The position numbers and the translations under genes are program-made. The notes beneath the pieces were generated by a model that searched no databases, had not been told where the DNA came from, and saw only the letters and a program-made list of their open reading frames with translations. Below, piece after piece: positions 48,601 to 59,210 of a stretch of DNA of 64,000 nt (its first letter is position 1; the number at the start of each line of letters is the position of its first letter). The DNA is from Chimonanthus salicifolius. Taxonomy: Eukaryota; Streptophyta; Magnoliopsida; Laurales; Calycanthaceae. The stretch is taken from assembly GCA_013350335.1 (NCBI GenBank), contig CM023533.1, forward strand, positions 81,000,112 through 81,064,111, read 5' to 3'.

Positions 48601-49867
48601 CCAAATTTTCAAATCCTGGTTCCTTTTGAGAATCATGTTCAGGAGTTTCAACAATAGCACTGCTAACAGAGAACGGACTTTCCTCAGAATCAATTGAATC
48701 ATCCTTCTCTGTAATTTTAGTAACCACTTCAATGTGCTCAGAAACTGCCACTTCTTCAGTGACGGGGATAGCTTCATCGGACCCACTACCCAAGTCTGCA
48801 TTCTTTTGTACAACAATCTCATGCTTTGGATCAGCCAAGTCATTGCATTTTGCTTTTGGTTCAGTGGAGAATGGCTCAACTACATCAAATCCTGGATTCT
48901 TGAGAGATTCCGGATTTGAAGTTTCAGTAGATAAAGCAGTACCTGATTCAAACAGAGATGTAATTTTTTCAACTGAGGAATCCTCCACTTGCATTTGAGA
49001 CACCCCATTTTCTGCAATTACTACAACAGCACCTATTTCTGATGCACTTCCAACAGCAGAATCCCCTCCTACAGCAGAACTCGCCTCAGTCTCACCCCCT
49101 TCTGCGACACTGCCTTTTGATTCAACTTGTTCAAGTTGTTGCCTTTCAACATCAGGAGATTTTTCAATTGCTGGATACTTCGCTAAGATATTGCCTTCCT
49201 TTGAATTTGAATCATCTCCAGCTGTTTCATGAACTGCAGCTGAACCATCAGAAGGATTCAAAAGTTCTTGTTCTTCAACACCCAGATCCCGAATATCATT
49301 CCTTTCTATGGAATTTGAGTATCCAACAGATTTCTCAGTGGAGGAATTCCCTTCAAATGAAGGAAATGGGTCTTTCCCTCCTCCTTCACCTCCGAAAATC
49401 CCAATTCCAGGCTTCCCAATCTCACCAGCCTCAAAACTGCCCGACGGCAGCACTGACTGAACGCCATCTGCATCGATGGCATCATCCTCAGCTTCACCAG
49501 TCGCCTGGGCAATTGGCATGGGCATGGGTTCCTTGGTTGGCTGTGACAAACCCGGCTCGGATTCGACAACAGACACTGTTTTTTCTAGGGTTTCTTCATC
49601 TGGGTCTGCTACAAAATCCCTCTCGGAGGCGTTGTCAAATTCATCTTCACCGCCGCTGTGGAAGCTATCGGATTCTGAAGAAGACTTGCTCTGCTTTTCA
49701 ACACCATTTTCTTCTTCTCCTTCAGAGCTATCATCGGTAGAAGAAGTATTTCTTATAGCAGGAAGAGAAGAAGAAGGGGAGACAGGAGGTTTTATTTCTG
49801 TTGCTGCTTTTGGGGATGATGGGGCCATTTCAGGTGTGGAAAGAGAGGGAGAGGCCTTTGAATCCAT
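45605..49867 (-). CDS. TOC159: TOC159 chloroplast protein import receptor
   Basis: Intronless minus-strand frame of 1420 residues from the ATG at 49867. The frame stays open 15 codons further upstream, but MDSK matches the N-terminus known for TOC159 and is preferred. Domains: an acidic A-domain (about residues 1-700, Glu/Asp/Ser-rich, with RIDGQIVTDSDEEVDTDEEG near its end); a GTPase domain with P-loop GKTGVGKS at 789-796, DTPG at 836-839, DIVLYIDRLDTQTRD and THAASAPPDGPNG; and a membrane-anchoring M-domain with DEYDQLPPFKPL, AVPVPLPDMVLPPSFD, LDTHGWDHDCGYDGV and LDSSLSAKHGENGSTLAGFD. It sits in the plastid outer envelope and recognises transit peptides with TOC33/34 and TOC75. The long A-domain suggests the photosynthetic-preprotein receptor rather than TOC120/132. 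No defect is seen. Confidence 0.97.
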   Translation of the reverse strand: MDSKASPSLSTPEMAPSSPKAATEIKPPVSPSSSLPAIRNTSSTDDSSEGEEENGVEKQSKSSSESDSFHSGGEDEFDNASERDFVADPDEETLEKTVSVVESEPGLSQPTKEPMPMPIAQATGEAEDDAIDADGVQSVLPSGSFEAGEIGKPGIGIFGGEGGGKDPFPSFEGNSSTEKSVGYSNSIERNDIRDLGVEEQELLNPSDGSAAVHETAGDDSNSKEGNILAKYPAIEKSPDVERQQLEQVESKGSVAEGGETEASSAVGGDSAVGSASEIGAVVVIAENGVSQMQVEDSSVEKITSLFESGTALSTETSNPESLKNPGFDVVEPFSTEPKAKCNDLADPKHEIVVQKNADLGSGSDEAIPVTEEVAVSEHIEVVTKITEKDDSIDSEESPFSVSSAIVETPEHDSQKEPGFENLEAKSNEMLHIVATDGDNSISNETFPADAIDSESRGIDNGRYESQTVSSADEPIEFNSNNKVELQPSVVEGLEQLETDKEVSLGSGVTPDGAVTSEPIYEHEISIDNPSQSSISNLSVEENNDDNEVINDEEAEPDDAEDAQRSASGASKIAKQIMRELEQGSSRSRSGFDSSQDYSQRIDGQIVTDSDEEVDTDEEGDGKELFDSAALAALLKAASNAGPDSGVITVNAQDASRFFSTERPAGLGPTVPSLKPLPPRPNRSNIFTPSDLAVVGEADNDDLNDVEKKLQENIQQIRVKFLRVVHRLGHSPEDTVAAQVLYRLALAEGIRRGRHTNRAAILETARKTAMQMETAGTDELDFACNILILGKTGVGKSATINSIFGKEMTPISAFEPATTAVKEITGIVDGVKIRVIDTPGLRSSIMDQSSNRRILSSIKKFTKKCPPDIVLYIDRLDTQTRDFNDLPLLRSISTILAPSIWLNAIVALTHAASAPPDGPNGSPLSYEVFIAQRSHIVQQSIRQAAGDMRLMNPVALVENHPSCRRNREGQQVLPNGQSWRPQLLLLCYSSKILSDANSLLKLQDPSPRNLFGFRVRSPPLPYLLSSLLQSRAHPKLSTDMGGENADSDIDLDDLSDSDHDEEDEYDQLPPFKPLKRSQIAKLSKEQRKAYFDEYDYRVKLLQKKQWKEELQRLRESKKKGREGQVDFGYGEMGGEDFDQENGSPAAVPVPLPDMVLPPSFDGDNPAYRYRFLEPTSQLLARPVLDTHGWDHDCGYDGVSLEETLAIANRFPAVVAVQITKDKKEFNIHLDSSLSAKHGENGSTLAGFDIQSVGKQLAYILRGETKFRNFKKNKTAAGVSVTFLGENVATGLKVEDQISIGKRVNLVASTGAVRSQGDVAYGANLEARLRDKEYPIGQDQSTLGLSLMRWRGDLALGANLQSQFSVGRNSKMAVRIGLNNKLSGQITIRTSSSEQLQIALVGLIPLATAIYRTIWQGESYPH

Positions 49868-50170
49868 GGCAAAGAAAGGAGTGATAGGGTTTAGATAGTA
49901 CTCTTCTCCCAATACTCTTCTCCCTCTCCTTGATTCAATCTTTCAATCTTCTTGGGCTTTTTGTATGAAATAGATTGGGTAACGTTGATATGTAGAGGGG
50001 TTTGGAGAACCACACAAGACTGCGGTGAGGGAGATAAGATTGGGTAAGTGTTTGTGCCTAGATGATCTATGGCGGGTGGAAATTCCATTACTGGTCTCTT
50101 TGGCAGATTTTTTCTTTTAAATGGGAAAAATCGTCTCATTAACCAAATTATTATACAAAAAATTATCACC
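49868..50170 (-). other. TOC159 5' leader and proximal upstream region
   Basis: Probable 5' UTR and promoter. No unambiguous TATA box. The overlapping minus-strand open frame at 49891-50169 is not supported as a gene. Confidence 0.4.
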
Positions 50171-52024
50171 TTAAAATTTATTAAAGATCATATGATCAGA
50201 TAAAATGTATAAGAGATTATATGAATAAAATATATATGAAATTATATCATATATTTGATTATTTTAATTTAATAGTTTTAATGTGAAAAATTATAATATC
50301 ATAAACTATAAATTTTATTTCATTCAAATGAAATGATTTAATAAATAGAAGGTTACACTCACATTCCATTCATATTTTTTTTACAACCTTACTTAATTAT
50401 ATGTTTTAATGACATTTTTTAAAATCATTCTTTTTAAATAAGTTTGTATTTTATCTTCATTAACTCTTTAAAATAACAAGTTCATTCTTAATCAAACAAA
50501 AGGTAATTAATTAAAATTCAAATTAATTTTTGAAAAAGTAAAGAGAATATCTAATGTCACGGCTTGTGATAACCTCTTAGATTAAATAAATTATTAATTT
50601 TTGAAAGATTAATTAATTATGAAGTTCTACATACAAAACTATAATACGAAAGATATATAATTTCATCTATATAAAATTTCTCTTTTAGAAAATGTGATTG
50701 AGACACACTAGATGGCATATAGTAAAGAATATTTTTTAAACATAAAAGTGCCTAAATTACAATTCTTTAATTAAATATTTAAAAATGATATAGAAAAAGA
50801 AATGATCATTGCCATTAATCTCAAGGTAAGATAGTCCACTTAAGCCTTATATTTTCATCATCTATAATGGGAAATATTATTTTATATTTAATATTTATTA
50901 AAAGGTACTTATTAAAACAACAGTAGAGATGAAGGGCCCATATGAAATCTCATATAAAATTATTTCTTTGAAAAATCTGACTCAATTTTGATGTGTTTGA
51001 GTTATGACAAGTCAGCAAATTTTTTGAACTTCTGGAAAAATTATAAATTTCTTAGATAACTCAATTGGCTTCTTTTTATTACATGCAAATTTTAAGTTTT
51101 TAATTCATGCTAATATTTAATTTGGTTAGTTTAGTTCTTCTAATTTTTTAATATAATTTTGTTTCATTTAAGTTAAATCGATTTGAGATAAAATGAGTTT
51201 TTAAAAAATAAATTATGTTTTGTCTTTTATAAAATTAGAATTTTGAGAATTTTATCAATAAGAAATATCTATCACTTTAATAGGTAAGGGGTTTAAAAAT
51301 CTAAGGCTTATTGTTTGAAAATTTTAACCAGATTTTATGTTATTCGCCACTTACTCACCCTCTTCATTTTAAGTGAAATTCGGGTTAGCACATGGAGCAC
51401 CCATCTTGATGTTGTAAATACAATCTTTAATAAATTATTATATAAATATTTTTAGCCTATCAACTATATTAAATGGAATATATCATTTGGATTTATTTAA
51501 ATATGATTTTTTAAAGTATTTTTTATTTAATATAAAATCACAAAATGAATTACAAAGTTTGAAAATAGTAGTTTTTAAATAAAAATAAAGAACTCAAACT
51601 TGGTGCTTTATATTCATGCACGTACATAAAAAATAAAATAGCTATAATAAAAAAAAATTAAAATTTAATTTAATGAATTTAAGAGATGGGAAGTGATTGG
51701 TGCACCAATATCTTTATCTTTGGTGTACAAAAAATGAGTGAAATACCCATTTTATCTAAATTTATTTCAATTCATCTTCTTTCCCTCTATCCATTTGTTT
51801 GAGCAAAATAAGTATTTCACTTATTTTAGGTGCACAAATCAATTCTCGTAAGATTTTGATATGTCTTTATTATATTAGTTTCTAATTAGAGAAATTTGTA
51901 TAAAAAAGTAAAACATAGGAAAAGGGGATTCTAAGATCAGATACGGTGAGAGGATTTTAGTATAACTTTATTATATTGTTTTCTAAAAATAGAAAAAGGG
52001 ATTCTAAGATTGGATTTGGTGAAG
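50171..52024. other. AT-rich spacer with one small inverted-repeat element
   Basis: No gene. At about 51688-51850 the ends TGATTGGTGCACC and GGTGCACAAATCA are inverted, with a short non-coding interior; it is probably a small MITE without a clear target duplication. Confidence 0.45.
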
Positions 52025-52310
52025 TGTCATGGTATATATTTTTTTTAGATGACATATTATTAATTAAAGAGACAAAACAACAACTCAATACTATGTTAGA
52101 TTTATGGAGGAGAAAATTAGAGTCAAATTGATTGAAAATTAACAGAACTAAAACAGAATATATGAAATGTAATTTTAAAGCGTTAGACAATTACGAGATT
52201 AGCTCAGTAAAAATAGGAAACGACTTAATTGCAAAGTGCGATAAGTCTAGATACTTAAGGTTTAGAATAGAATTTTTAAAAAATTCCACTTATATATACT
52301 GAATATAATA
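52025..52310 (+). pseudogene. RTE LINE reverse transcriptase fragment
   Basis: Plus-strand blocks FLDDILLIKETKQQLNTML, LDLWRRKLESN, RTKTEYMKCNF and KCDKSRYLRF correspond to the FADD-region end of RTE RT (FADDIVLV, LELWR..LESKGFRLSRTKTEYM.CNF). Decayed, with in-frame stops. Confidence 0.75.
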
Positions 52311-52576
52311 AGAGCGGAATAAATAAAATATAGATAAACTGGTGAGGTCTTATACAATAAAAGATTATACATTTGTCTAATAAGACGAATGCTAGTGTTG
52401 AGTTGTAAAAGTTGCATAAACCACATTATGTTGTGTATAACCTCTTTTAGGTTGTGAAAGTAAGAATTAAGAAAATACGTTGATTTATTTATAAAGAAAT
52501 AGAAATACAGATTAAAAAAAGTAAATAAGGGAGAAAATCTCTAAATGAGGAAATATAATATTTAGTAAAATCTAAA
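52311..52576. other. AT-rich spacer
   Basis: Nothing recognised. Confidence 0.4.
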
Positions 52577-52859
52577 GGGTAGCAATCCTCCTATGGGTGT
52601 TTTATGTTACCCGATACAGATTTTACTGTATTGCCCATTTTGCACTTCAAACTGACTTGTCGAACCCTTCGAATCGCCTCGTCAGATTATTGACCCTTCC
52701 AGTGCGATATAAATCGGTTCACTGACCGACTCACTAAAATTTATCTAAGTGAGATTATTTTTTCACACGGAACATCAAATCAGATCATTGAAATTGGATC
52801 ACTAAATTTTTTTTAAAATTATTTTCTACAGCAGTGAAAGAGTAAAATGGACAATATCC
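52577..52859 (-). mobile_element. MITE with TGATCCGGT-type subterminal repeats (copy A)
   Basis: Inverted relative of the element at 59211: shared ends (GGGTA... and ...ACAATATCC) and shared inner words CAAACTGACTTGTCGAACCC and TTTATCTAAGTGAGA. Class uncertain. Confidence 0.6.
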
Positions 52860-53391
52860 TAAATTCTGTATCTCGTTACCGAAAATGTCCGAGATTGTAA
52901 CATTGTATATGTAGGTTTGATTTGATTGAAGGGCATTTTGGAAAATTGTCATGAATTATGTTGACTGGAATGGGTTCTTTGGATGCGCCAGAAAAGGGCA
53001 GCTTTTTCGTTTTCTAGTGTTTGGGTGATAAACTTTGGTTGGATTTATTCAAAGTTGCAGGGATCATATTTGTTTTCAGAAAAGATGACCTTATCTATTT
53101 CAACAAGGAACAAATTGGATACGTGTTCGTGTTCCTCACCTTCTCTTCCTCATCTCTATTCTCAAGCTCAAACTACTGTAGATGTTCAAAAACTCTTTCT
53201 ACCACATACTCTTTTCTTCTTCTTCTTCTTCTTTTTTTTAAAAAAAAAGAAAGAAATTTTGATATTCAATTTGATTCTATTAGATTTTATGAAGTTTCTT
53301 TTGAAATTCTGTTAAAATATATCAAATTAGGAATTCTAAATTTTGATTTTTTTAACTATAATTCTAAGATTAACATGGGCCCATGAGTGAC
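52860..53391. other. Spacer with a polypyrimidine tract
   Basis: A (TTC)n run at about 53210-53236 followed by T and A runs. The two open frames that cross it are simple-sequence artefacts. Confidence 0.5.
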
Positions 53392-53470
53392 CAGGGGTTT
53401 AATATTTAGGTGTATTGGTGATACATGCCCGTATCAAAGATAGGTATTGAATAAGCCATTTTATTGTCAA
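53392..53470. mobile_element. Left-end fragment of the palindromic hAT-type MITE
   Basis: CAGGGGTTTAATATTTAGG followed by GTATTGGTGATACATG and CGTATCAAAG, a decayed form of the family start. No right end is visible. Confidence 0.4.
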
Positions 53471-54026
53471 TACAAACTCTTTCCTTTCTTAAAAAAACTG
53501 CAAAAAATGTAGAAATTATGAAAAATCTAGTGTCAACATATTTTCTTTAAAACAAATGTCATTTTCATAGAGTATTATTAGACCTTTGAAAGCTAAAATT
53601 TTGGTATAAATAAATTATATTTTATGAATTTGTAAATATGCAAAAAAAAAAAGGTGCCCCATATAGACACCTGGTTTTTCTGCCTCTACACGTCCGATTT
53701 AAAAAAAAAAATCGGGTGAAATTACCATTTTACCCCTTCATATTTGATCATCCGAACAAACTGTCACTTCATTTTCAGTTCGTTCAAATGAATACACTCA
53801 TCCGAACGAATAGATCAGTGTAATTTTTATTCGTTCGGACAAATATACTCATCCGAACGAACAGAAAGGTGCAATTTCAGTTCATTCGGACGAATGAACT
53901 TATATATGTTCATTCGTTCGAATGATCAGTTTGAATCATTCGAACAAATAAACAAATATAAGTTCATTCGTTTGAATATACCATAAAAATATTATATTCC
54001 TTTGATGAGTAAACAATATGACATGG

Positions 54027-54171
54027 TCAATGTCAAAAAATGCTAGAGTAAATATAGTGCACAAGACATACAATGGAGAGCTAGTTCTGGAGATGCCAAG
54101 TATCAGTCAATGTCAAAGAATGCTGGAGTAAATGTGGTGCACAAGACACACAATGGAGAGCTAGTTCTGGA
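54027..54171 (+). repeat. 80-bp tandem duplication inside the Pack-MULE-like element
   Basis: TGCTAGAGTAAATATAGTGC (54041) and TGCTGGAGTAAATGTGGTGC (54121) are 80 bp apart in two near-identical units. The third partial unit (GATACCAAGTATCAGTCA) continues after the nested MITE at 54443. One frame gives a conceptual VHKTHNGELVL. Probably a captured genomic fragment. Confidence 0.75.
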
Positions 54172-54442
54172 TAGGGGTGAAACTCGCATTGAATTCAGGT
54201 CGGGTTGGGTTGAGAGATTTTTAAGTTAACCTGACCCGACTCGACCCGGTGAAAAGTAGGCTAAAGTAGGTTCAAAATGCGAGTCAGGTCGAGTTTCATG
54301 TTGAGTCGGGTTATAATTTGGGTCGGGTCGGGTCAAGACGTCCGGGTCAAAAGTTCGAGTCGGGTCAGGTTCCATATATTAGTAACTCAAGCAGGGTTGG
54401 GTTTTAAAAAACCAGACCCGACCCGGCTCGATTTCAGCCTTA
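54172..54442. mobile_element. hAT-type MITE, GGGTCGGG-rich, nested
   Basis: Ends TAGGGGTGAAACTCG and CGATTTCAGCCTTA. Flanks GTTCTGGA (54164-54171) and GTTTTGGA (54443-54450) match at 7 of 8. The inside is rich in GGGTCGGGTTGGG. It entered after the 80-bp duplication. Confidence 0.85.
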
Positions 54443-54508
54443 GTTTTGGAGATACCAAGTATCAGTCAACAATTCCTTAAATTAATTTTGGCAACTCTTG
54501 TAATACAG

Positions 54509-54678
54509 GTTCTTGGTGTGCTATTTCGGATTTTGTCTTGAAAAAGGAAAGCAGTGCCATATTTGCTGGCAGATCTCAAAGCAAAGCAGGCGAATATAGG
54601 GATGCAGCCAAAACATGGCCCAAGTTTGAAGAGGATAAACTGGAGGAAGTGAATGAGAAGATACATTTGTTCGAATGA
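54509..54678 (+). pseudogene. Captured exon-like fragment, unknown gene
   Basis: After an acceptor-like TTGTAATACAG the frame stays open for 56 codons (SAIFAGRSQSKAGEYRDAA ... KFEEDKLEEVNEK) and stops where the right arm begins. An intron end joined to an exon-like frame suggests capture from genomic DNA. I do not recognise the protein. Confidence 0.45.
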
Positions 54679-54957
54679 TCCTAAGCGATCATTCGATCGA
54701 ATGAATATATATAAGTTCACTCGTCCGAACGAACTGAAATTGTACTGTTCTGTTCGTTCAGATAAGTGTATTTGTGTGAACGAACGAAATTTACATTGAT
54801 CTTTTCGTTTGGATGAGTGTATTCATCCGAACGAACTGAAAATGAACTAACAGTTCGTTCGGATGATAAAACACGGAGGGGTAGAATGGTAATTTCATCC
54901 AATTTATTGAAATCGGGTGTGTAGAGACAGAAAAACCGGTTGTCTATATGGGGCACC

Positions 54958-55482
54958 AAAAAAAATTAGAAAATAAAAAACCAATATGAGGAAGGATCTT
55001 ATATGAAATTCATGTTCTTTAGTATCCGATAATGACTTGTATCTTCTATTACAATTCAATAAAAAATTTGTTAAAAAGAATCCAAACTTCAAAAGAGAAA
55101 ATTACATAAATACCCTAAAAACTATATTAATCACAAACATTCGATAATTTTTCACAATGTTAGATTCTTCCCACATGGCAAAGGTACACTAGTCATCTCC
55201 CTGTCAGAGATAACGGTTCTTTATTCTCATATTGACTCTTAGATTAATTAAACAGCTTTAAATTTCTTCTTACATATTTTTAATAAACTTATTTATTAAA
55301 TATATAAATATCAAAGAATAGTAAAAAATACTGTAACATCGTTAAGCGGTTCTTAGAACCTTAATCCCAAATTTAGAGTCAAGATCTTAAGTAGTGAATC
55401 TAACAAATTTTTCTAGGTCACCTTTAAGTAGTAAACTATAAAGCATATTAATATGAAATAACAGAGGTCTTTCTAATTATTA
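54958..55482. other. AT-rich spacer
   Basis: Nothing recognised. Confidence 0.4.
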
Positions 55483-55673
55483 CTTCTCCTGTTTCATTTT
55501 AATTGTCTCATTTAAAATATTTGTATTTTCTAAGGAACTCTCTATATAAGGCTAGCACTCCATGTGATTTCATCAATTTTCAACACACTTTATACTACTC
55601 CAATATAAATAAGACAACTATTTTGGGACAATTCCAAAATCCATATAAAACAACTAATTTGGGACAGAGGGAG
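55483..55673. mobile_element. Stowaway MITE
   Basis: Ends CTTCTCCTGTTTCATTTTA and GGGACAGAGGGAG, with TA on both sides. Same family as 20279. Confidence 0.88.
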
Positions 55674-55728
55674 TATATTAGAATTTAGATTTATGTAAAT
55701 CAACTCATCTAATCATATAAAAGTAATA

Positions 55729-55919
55729 CTTCATCTGTCCTAAATTAGTTGTCTTATATGGATTTTGGAATTGTCTCAAAATAGTTATCTCGTTTATATT
55801 ATAGTAGTATAAAGTGTCTTGAAAATGTATAAGATCACATGGAGTGCTAGCGTTATATAGAGAGTTCCTTAAATAATACAAATATTTCAAATGAGACAAT
55901 TAAAATGGAACGGATAAAG
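55729..55919. mobile_element. Stowaway MITE, inverted relative to its neighbour
   Basis: Ends CTTCATCTGTCCTAAATTA and GGAACGGATAAAG, with TA on both sides. It lies 55 bp from the previous copy in opposite orientation, so the pair could form a long hairpin. Confidence 0.85.
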
Positions 55920-58154
55920 TAATGTTTATACTTTTTATTTATCTTTTGTCTATTAATTTTACATTGAATGGAAAGTTTGAATAACCTAAAAATGTGAGTT
56001 ACTAGTTTAAATAAAATTCTGTTCATATGATGAGATTAATATATTTTGCAAAATTATATTTTTAAAGTCATAAGAAACATCCATAGCAGAAATCATAGAC
56101 AATTTTTTATAGACAATTTTTTAGTCGACAGTTTAAAGAAAGAGAAATAATCATATGTAGTCAATTTAATAATAAAAATGACAGCCTATGGTATTAATTA
56201 AGATATGTGGAATACACTTCTTAAAATATAAAGTATTTATTAAATTCTAAATATTAATTTTAAATATAAGAAAATGTACTTGTAACTTTTTAGATTTTGT
56301 AAAACTATTAGACTAACTATTAGATGGATTAAATAAGAGAGGTGTGAGAAATTTTATGAATTTTTTAGATATGTGGAGCACGCTTCTTAAAATATAAAAT
56401 ATTTATTAAATTCTAAATATTAATTTTTAAATGTATGAGAATATACGTGTGTCCTTTTAGACTTTGTGAAACTATTAGACGCACCATTAAATGAATTATA
56501 CAAGAGAGGTTTGAAATTTTTTATAAACTTCTTAGTCAAATATTTGGCAATTGATCTATCCAACTGTGGGTCGAATCATCATCATCATTATCAACTATTA
56601 ATTTATCTTTTTAGAGTTACCTTTCAGAATTTTTATTCTCCAATTAACTCTATTATAAAACAGTAAATCTAATAATTTTATAAAATCTAAAAAAATACAT
56701 AGATATAAATAATATCTTTATATTTATAAATTAATAAACAACTAATTTTTTTTTTTTAAAGTACATCCTGTACTTATGAAATGATATCACGTGGTGTCAT
56801 CCTTAGCCGTAAGAATTTAAGGTGACAGCAAAGATTTATTCCTCGTAAAGAAAACATTCAATACCTTCCAAAGTCAAACATGAACAATAAAATGCTTGTG
56901 TACGTTTTCAGTTGCATTTCTTTAGTGCTGGCCGCTGGGGCCTATCTCTGGCTAATACTGCTTCGTCACAATTTTTACAAATTTAATATTAATATTTTGA
57001 AGAATATGGTGGATTATATGGAATGAAATACTTGAATATCCTGAATAACAGAAAGCCCGATGTGCCAGGTTCAAAGTTCCATCTATTAATTGTGGAAGTT
57101 TCACACTGAATTTTTGGTGATTTTTAATATATAAATTAAAAAAACTTGAATATGAAATTTTTGAGGTTTATAAATCTCAAATATAAATTTATTTATCATC
57201 GTACTTATTTAATCTACAATAAAAGTTTTATAAATTGAAGTCAAGATAATCTTATATACCAAGATTTTTCATTCAAAATATAAGGCGAATTTCATCTTTT
57301 TTTACATCATCAACAAAATATTAATGTCTGTAGATTTTGCTCGACCAAAATTCTTTGAAATTCAGATGAAAATTAGTGGCTAATATTAAAGTAACAATGA
57401 CATTAAAGTAAGAATTAACCATTAAAATTTATTGAATAGTTCTTCATATATTCTTTGTGAGAAAATAAAGAAACATCATTATTTTTTATAACAAGAGATT
57501 TCATCATATAAGTGGTGAAAATGCACATCACTATCTCTTGTTATATAAAAATAATAATGATTCTATTAATTTTCTATTTCTTTTTCTTTTTAAATTTGAA
57601 AATCTTCTTATGTAATTCGGTCTCCGTAGGTGACTTCGACTCTTTAGATATATAAAAAAAATATTGAGAAGGGAATTTAGATTTAAAATTGGCGTTATAC
57701 GATATTTTAGTTCTTCATGAGTCATAAAATACTAATTGATTTTAAATTATTATGCGCTTGGAGTTTTATTAAAATAAAATTTAGCTGAAATTTTGACTTA
57801 TTCAAGCCATAATCTTGACCCTTTTGAAATTATGACTTTTTCTTCTAAAAACTAATAATTTGCAAAATTTATATACCTCCCTCCAATTTTTTTTTTTTAA
57901 AAAAAAATTGGCCAGATTTTTAGTTTTTTTCTTAGTTGAAGTTATATTTATCGACTTTTCTTCATACTCAACCATTAGCTTTCACGTGAAAATAGAATTT
58001 TATTTCTTTTTGTAGAAAATTGGATTTATATTTCATTTTAATTTTTGCTCTTCGTTGAATTAAATTCAAAATCGACAACATCTCTAAACATTTATAAAAG
58101 AAGGATAAAAAATTTCATTTAATTATCTTTGCCATCCAATTTTAAACAATAAAT
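55920..58154. other. AT-rich spacer with a tandem duplication
   Basis: At 56201-56532 two units of about 166 bp (AGATATGTGGAATACACTTC and AGATATGTGGAGCACGCTTC) lie side by side. Otherwise no gene or element seen. Confidence 0.5.
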
Positions 58155-58162
58155 GAACAATT

Positions 58163-58295
58163 TTTTTTGGATTAACATGCCTTCATAGATGAGCTGACTA
58201 CCTCTAAAGTACACCAAGGTTAGGCCATAGAAGCTCGAACCTGCAACCTCCCGCTTCCTAAGACTAAAACCAACCACTTGAATTACACCATGTGG
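58163..58295 (-). mobile_element. tRNA-derived SINE with target duplication
   Basis: The minus strand shows GGTGTAATTCAAGTGGTTGG (A-box region) and GCAGGTTCGAGCTTC (B-box, 58231-58245) and ends in a run of A. Flanked by GAACAATT at 58155-58162 and 58296-58303. The best preserved copy of the local SINE family. Confidence 0.8.
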
Positions 58296-58303
58296 GAACA
58301 ATT

Positions 58304-58617
58304 GATAGAGGGTTAAAAAAAATTCATTCATTTTATTAAATTTAGATTGAATGGTTGTCATGTTTAATTGACTTGTTTTGTTTAAATTTTTATATCAACA
58401 ATTCTTGCCAGAATGCCATTTAAAATTAGGTCAAAGAAAACCATGACTCCGTTATGTCACCCTTTAGTTATTTAAATAATTTGTTTATGAAAATGCTATG
58501 TATTTATATTTATATTATATTGGATAATGATGATGGAGTTTTAATGAAAATGGGTATTTAAATGGATTTAATAGGCTAAATAAATGGAGATATGAATGGG
58601 AGTTGGATGTCACTTGG
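58304..58617. other. AT-rich spacer
   Basis: From about 58540 it is a degenerate run of AATGGGATTTAA-like words, which resumes at 59130. Nothing else seen. Confidence 0.4.
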
Positions 58618-58625
58618 GTTTTAAA

Positions 58626-59122
58626 CAATGTTATTAGAACCGGACCACCTAACGAACCGTCTTCGAGGAGGTTAGGGTTCAACCGCAGTCAAAGTCGGTA
58701 AAAGTCGGTCAAAGCCCGTCAAGTATTAAAATAATATAAATATTATATATAATATTAAGTTAGACGTATTTTACCAATAACATTAATATAAATATTAAAA
58801 ATAACATTCAAACTCTGAGTAATATACCAAAACGGTGAAATATATGGGATAGAAATAGTAATAAACATTTATATTTCAAATATACACATTTTTTAAGGGG
58901 GATATTTAAAAAAAATGTAAAAACAAATAAAAAAAATTACAAATTTCTGAATCGAGGTCCGCGGTTCACGATTTATGTGCCAAAACCGCATAAAACCGTG
59001 ATTCTGACCGATTTTATGCGATTTTGACCACCAGTCGGTTTTGGGCCTGGACCGAACTGCATCCCGTGGTCGCGGCTAAACCTCCTGTTCGACCACGATT
59101 CGGTCCGGTTCTGATAACACTT
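58626..59122. mobile_element. hAT-type MITE with GTTAT-AGAACCGGACC ends
   Basis: Perfect 8-bp target duplication GTTTTAAA at 58618-58625 and 59123-59130. Left end CAATGTTATTAGAACCGGACC-type and right end GGTCCGGTTCTGATAACACTT are inverted. Non-coding, 497 bp. Confidence 0.85.
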
Positions 59123-59210
59123 GTTTTAAAGGCTTTAAATGGGATAATAAATGGAATTAATGGGACTGAATGGGTTTTAAATGGGATTTAATGAGATTTA
59201 GGGTATTGTA

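Larger units (their letters stand above)
53652..54957. mobile_element. Pack-MULE-like element with long inverted arms
   Basis: Left end GGTGCCCCATATAGACACC, right end GGTTGTCTATATGGGGCACC; the arms stay inverted for about 300 bp, with many TTCGTTCGGATGA-like units. The flanks are A runs (8 or more A on each side), so the target duplication cannot be told from the A tract. The interior, about 54000-54660, is not arm sequence: it holds an 80-bp tandem duplication, a nested hAT MITE and an exon-like piece. Long-TIR Mutator elements often carry gene pieces (Pack-MULEs). Confidence 0.8.

Noticed and set aside
46090..49898. Many open frames inside the TOC159 region on both strands
   Set aside because: Shadows of the 1420-codon TOC159 frame, whose sequence and domains are unambiguous.
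49868..49912. Upstream Met of TOC159 (15 residues further)
   Set aside because: MDSK at 49867 matches the known N-terminus of TOC159; the longer start adds residues without family support.
52983..53386. Two frames of about 110-120 codons
   Set aside because: They cross a (TTC)n, T and A tract and have low-complexity hydrophobic products.
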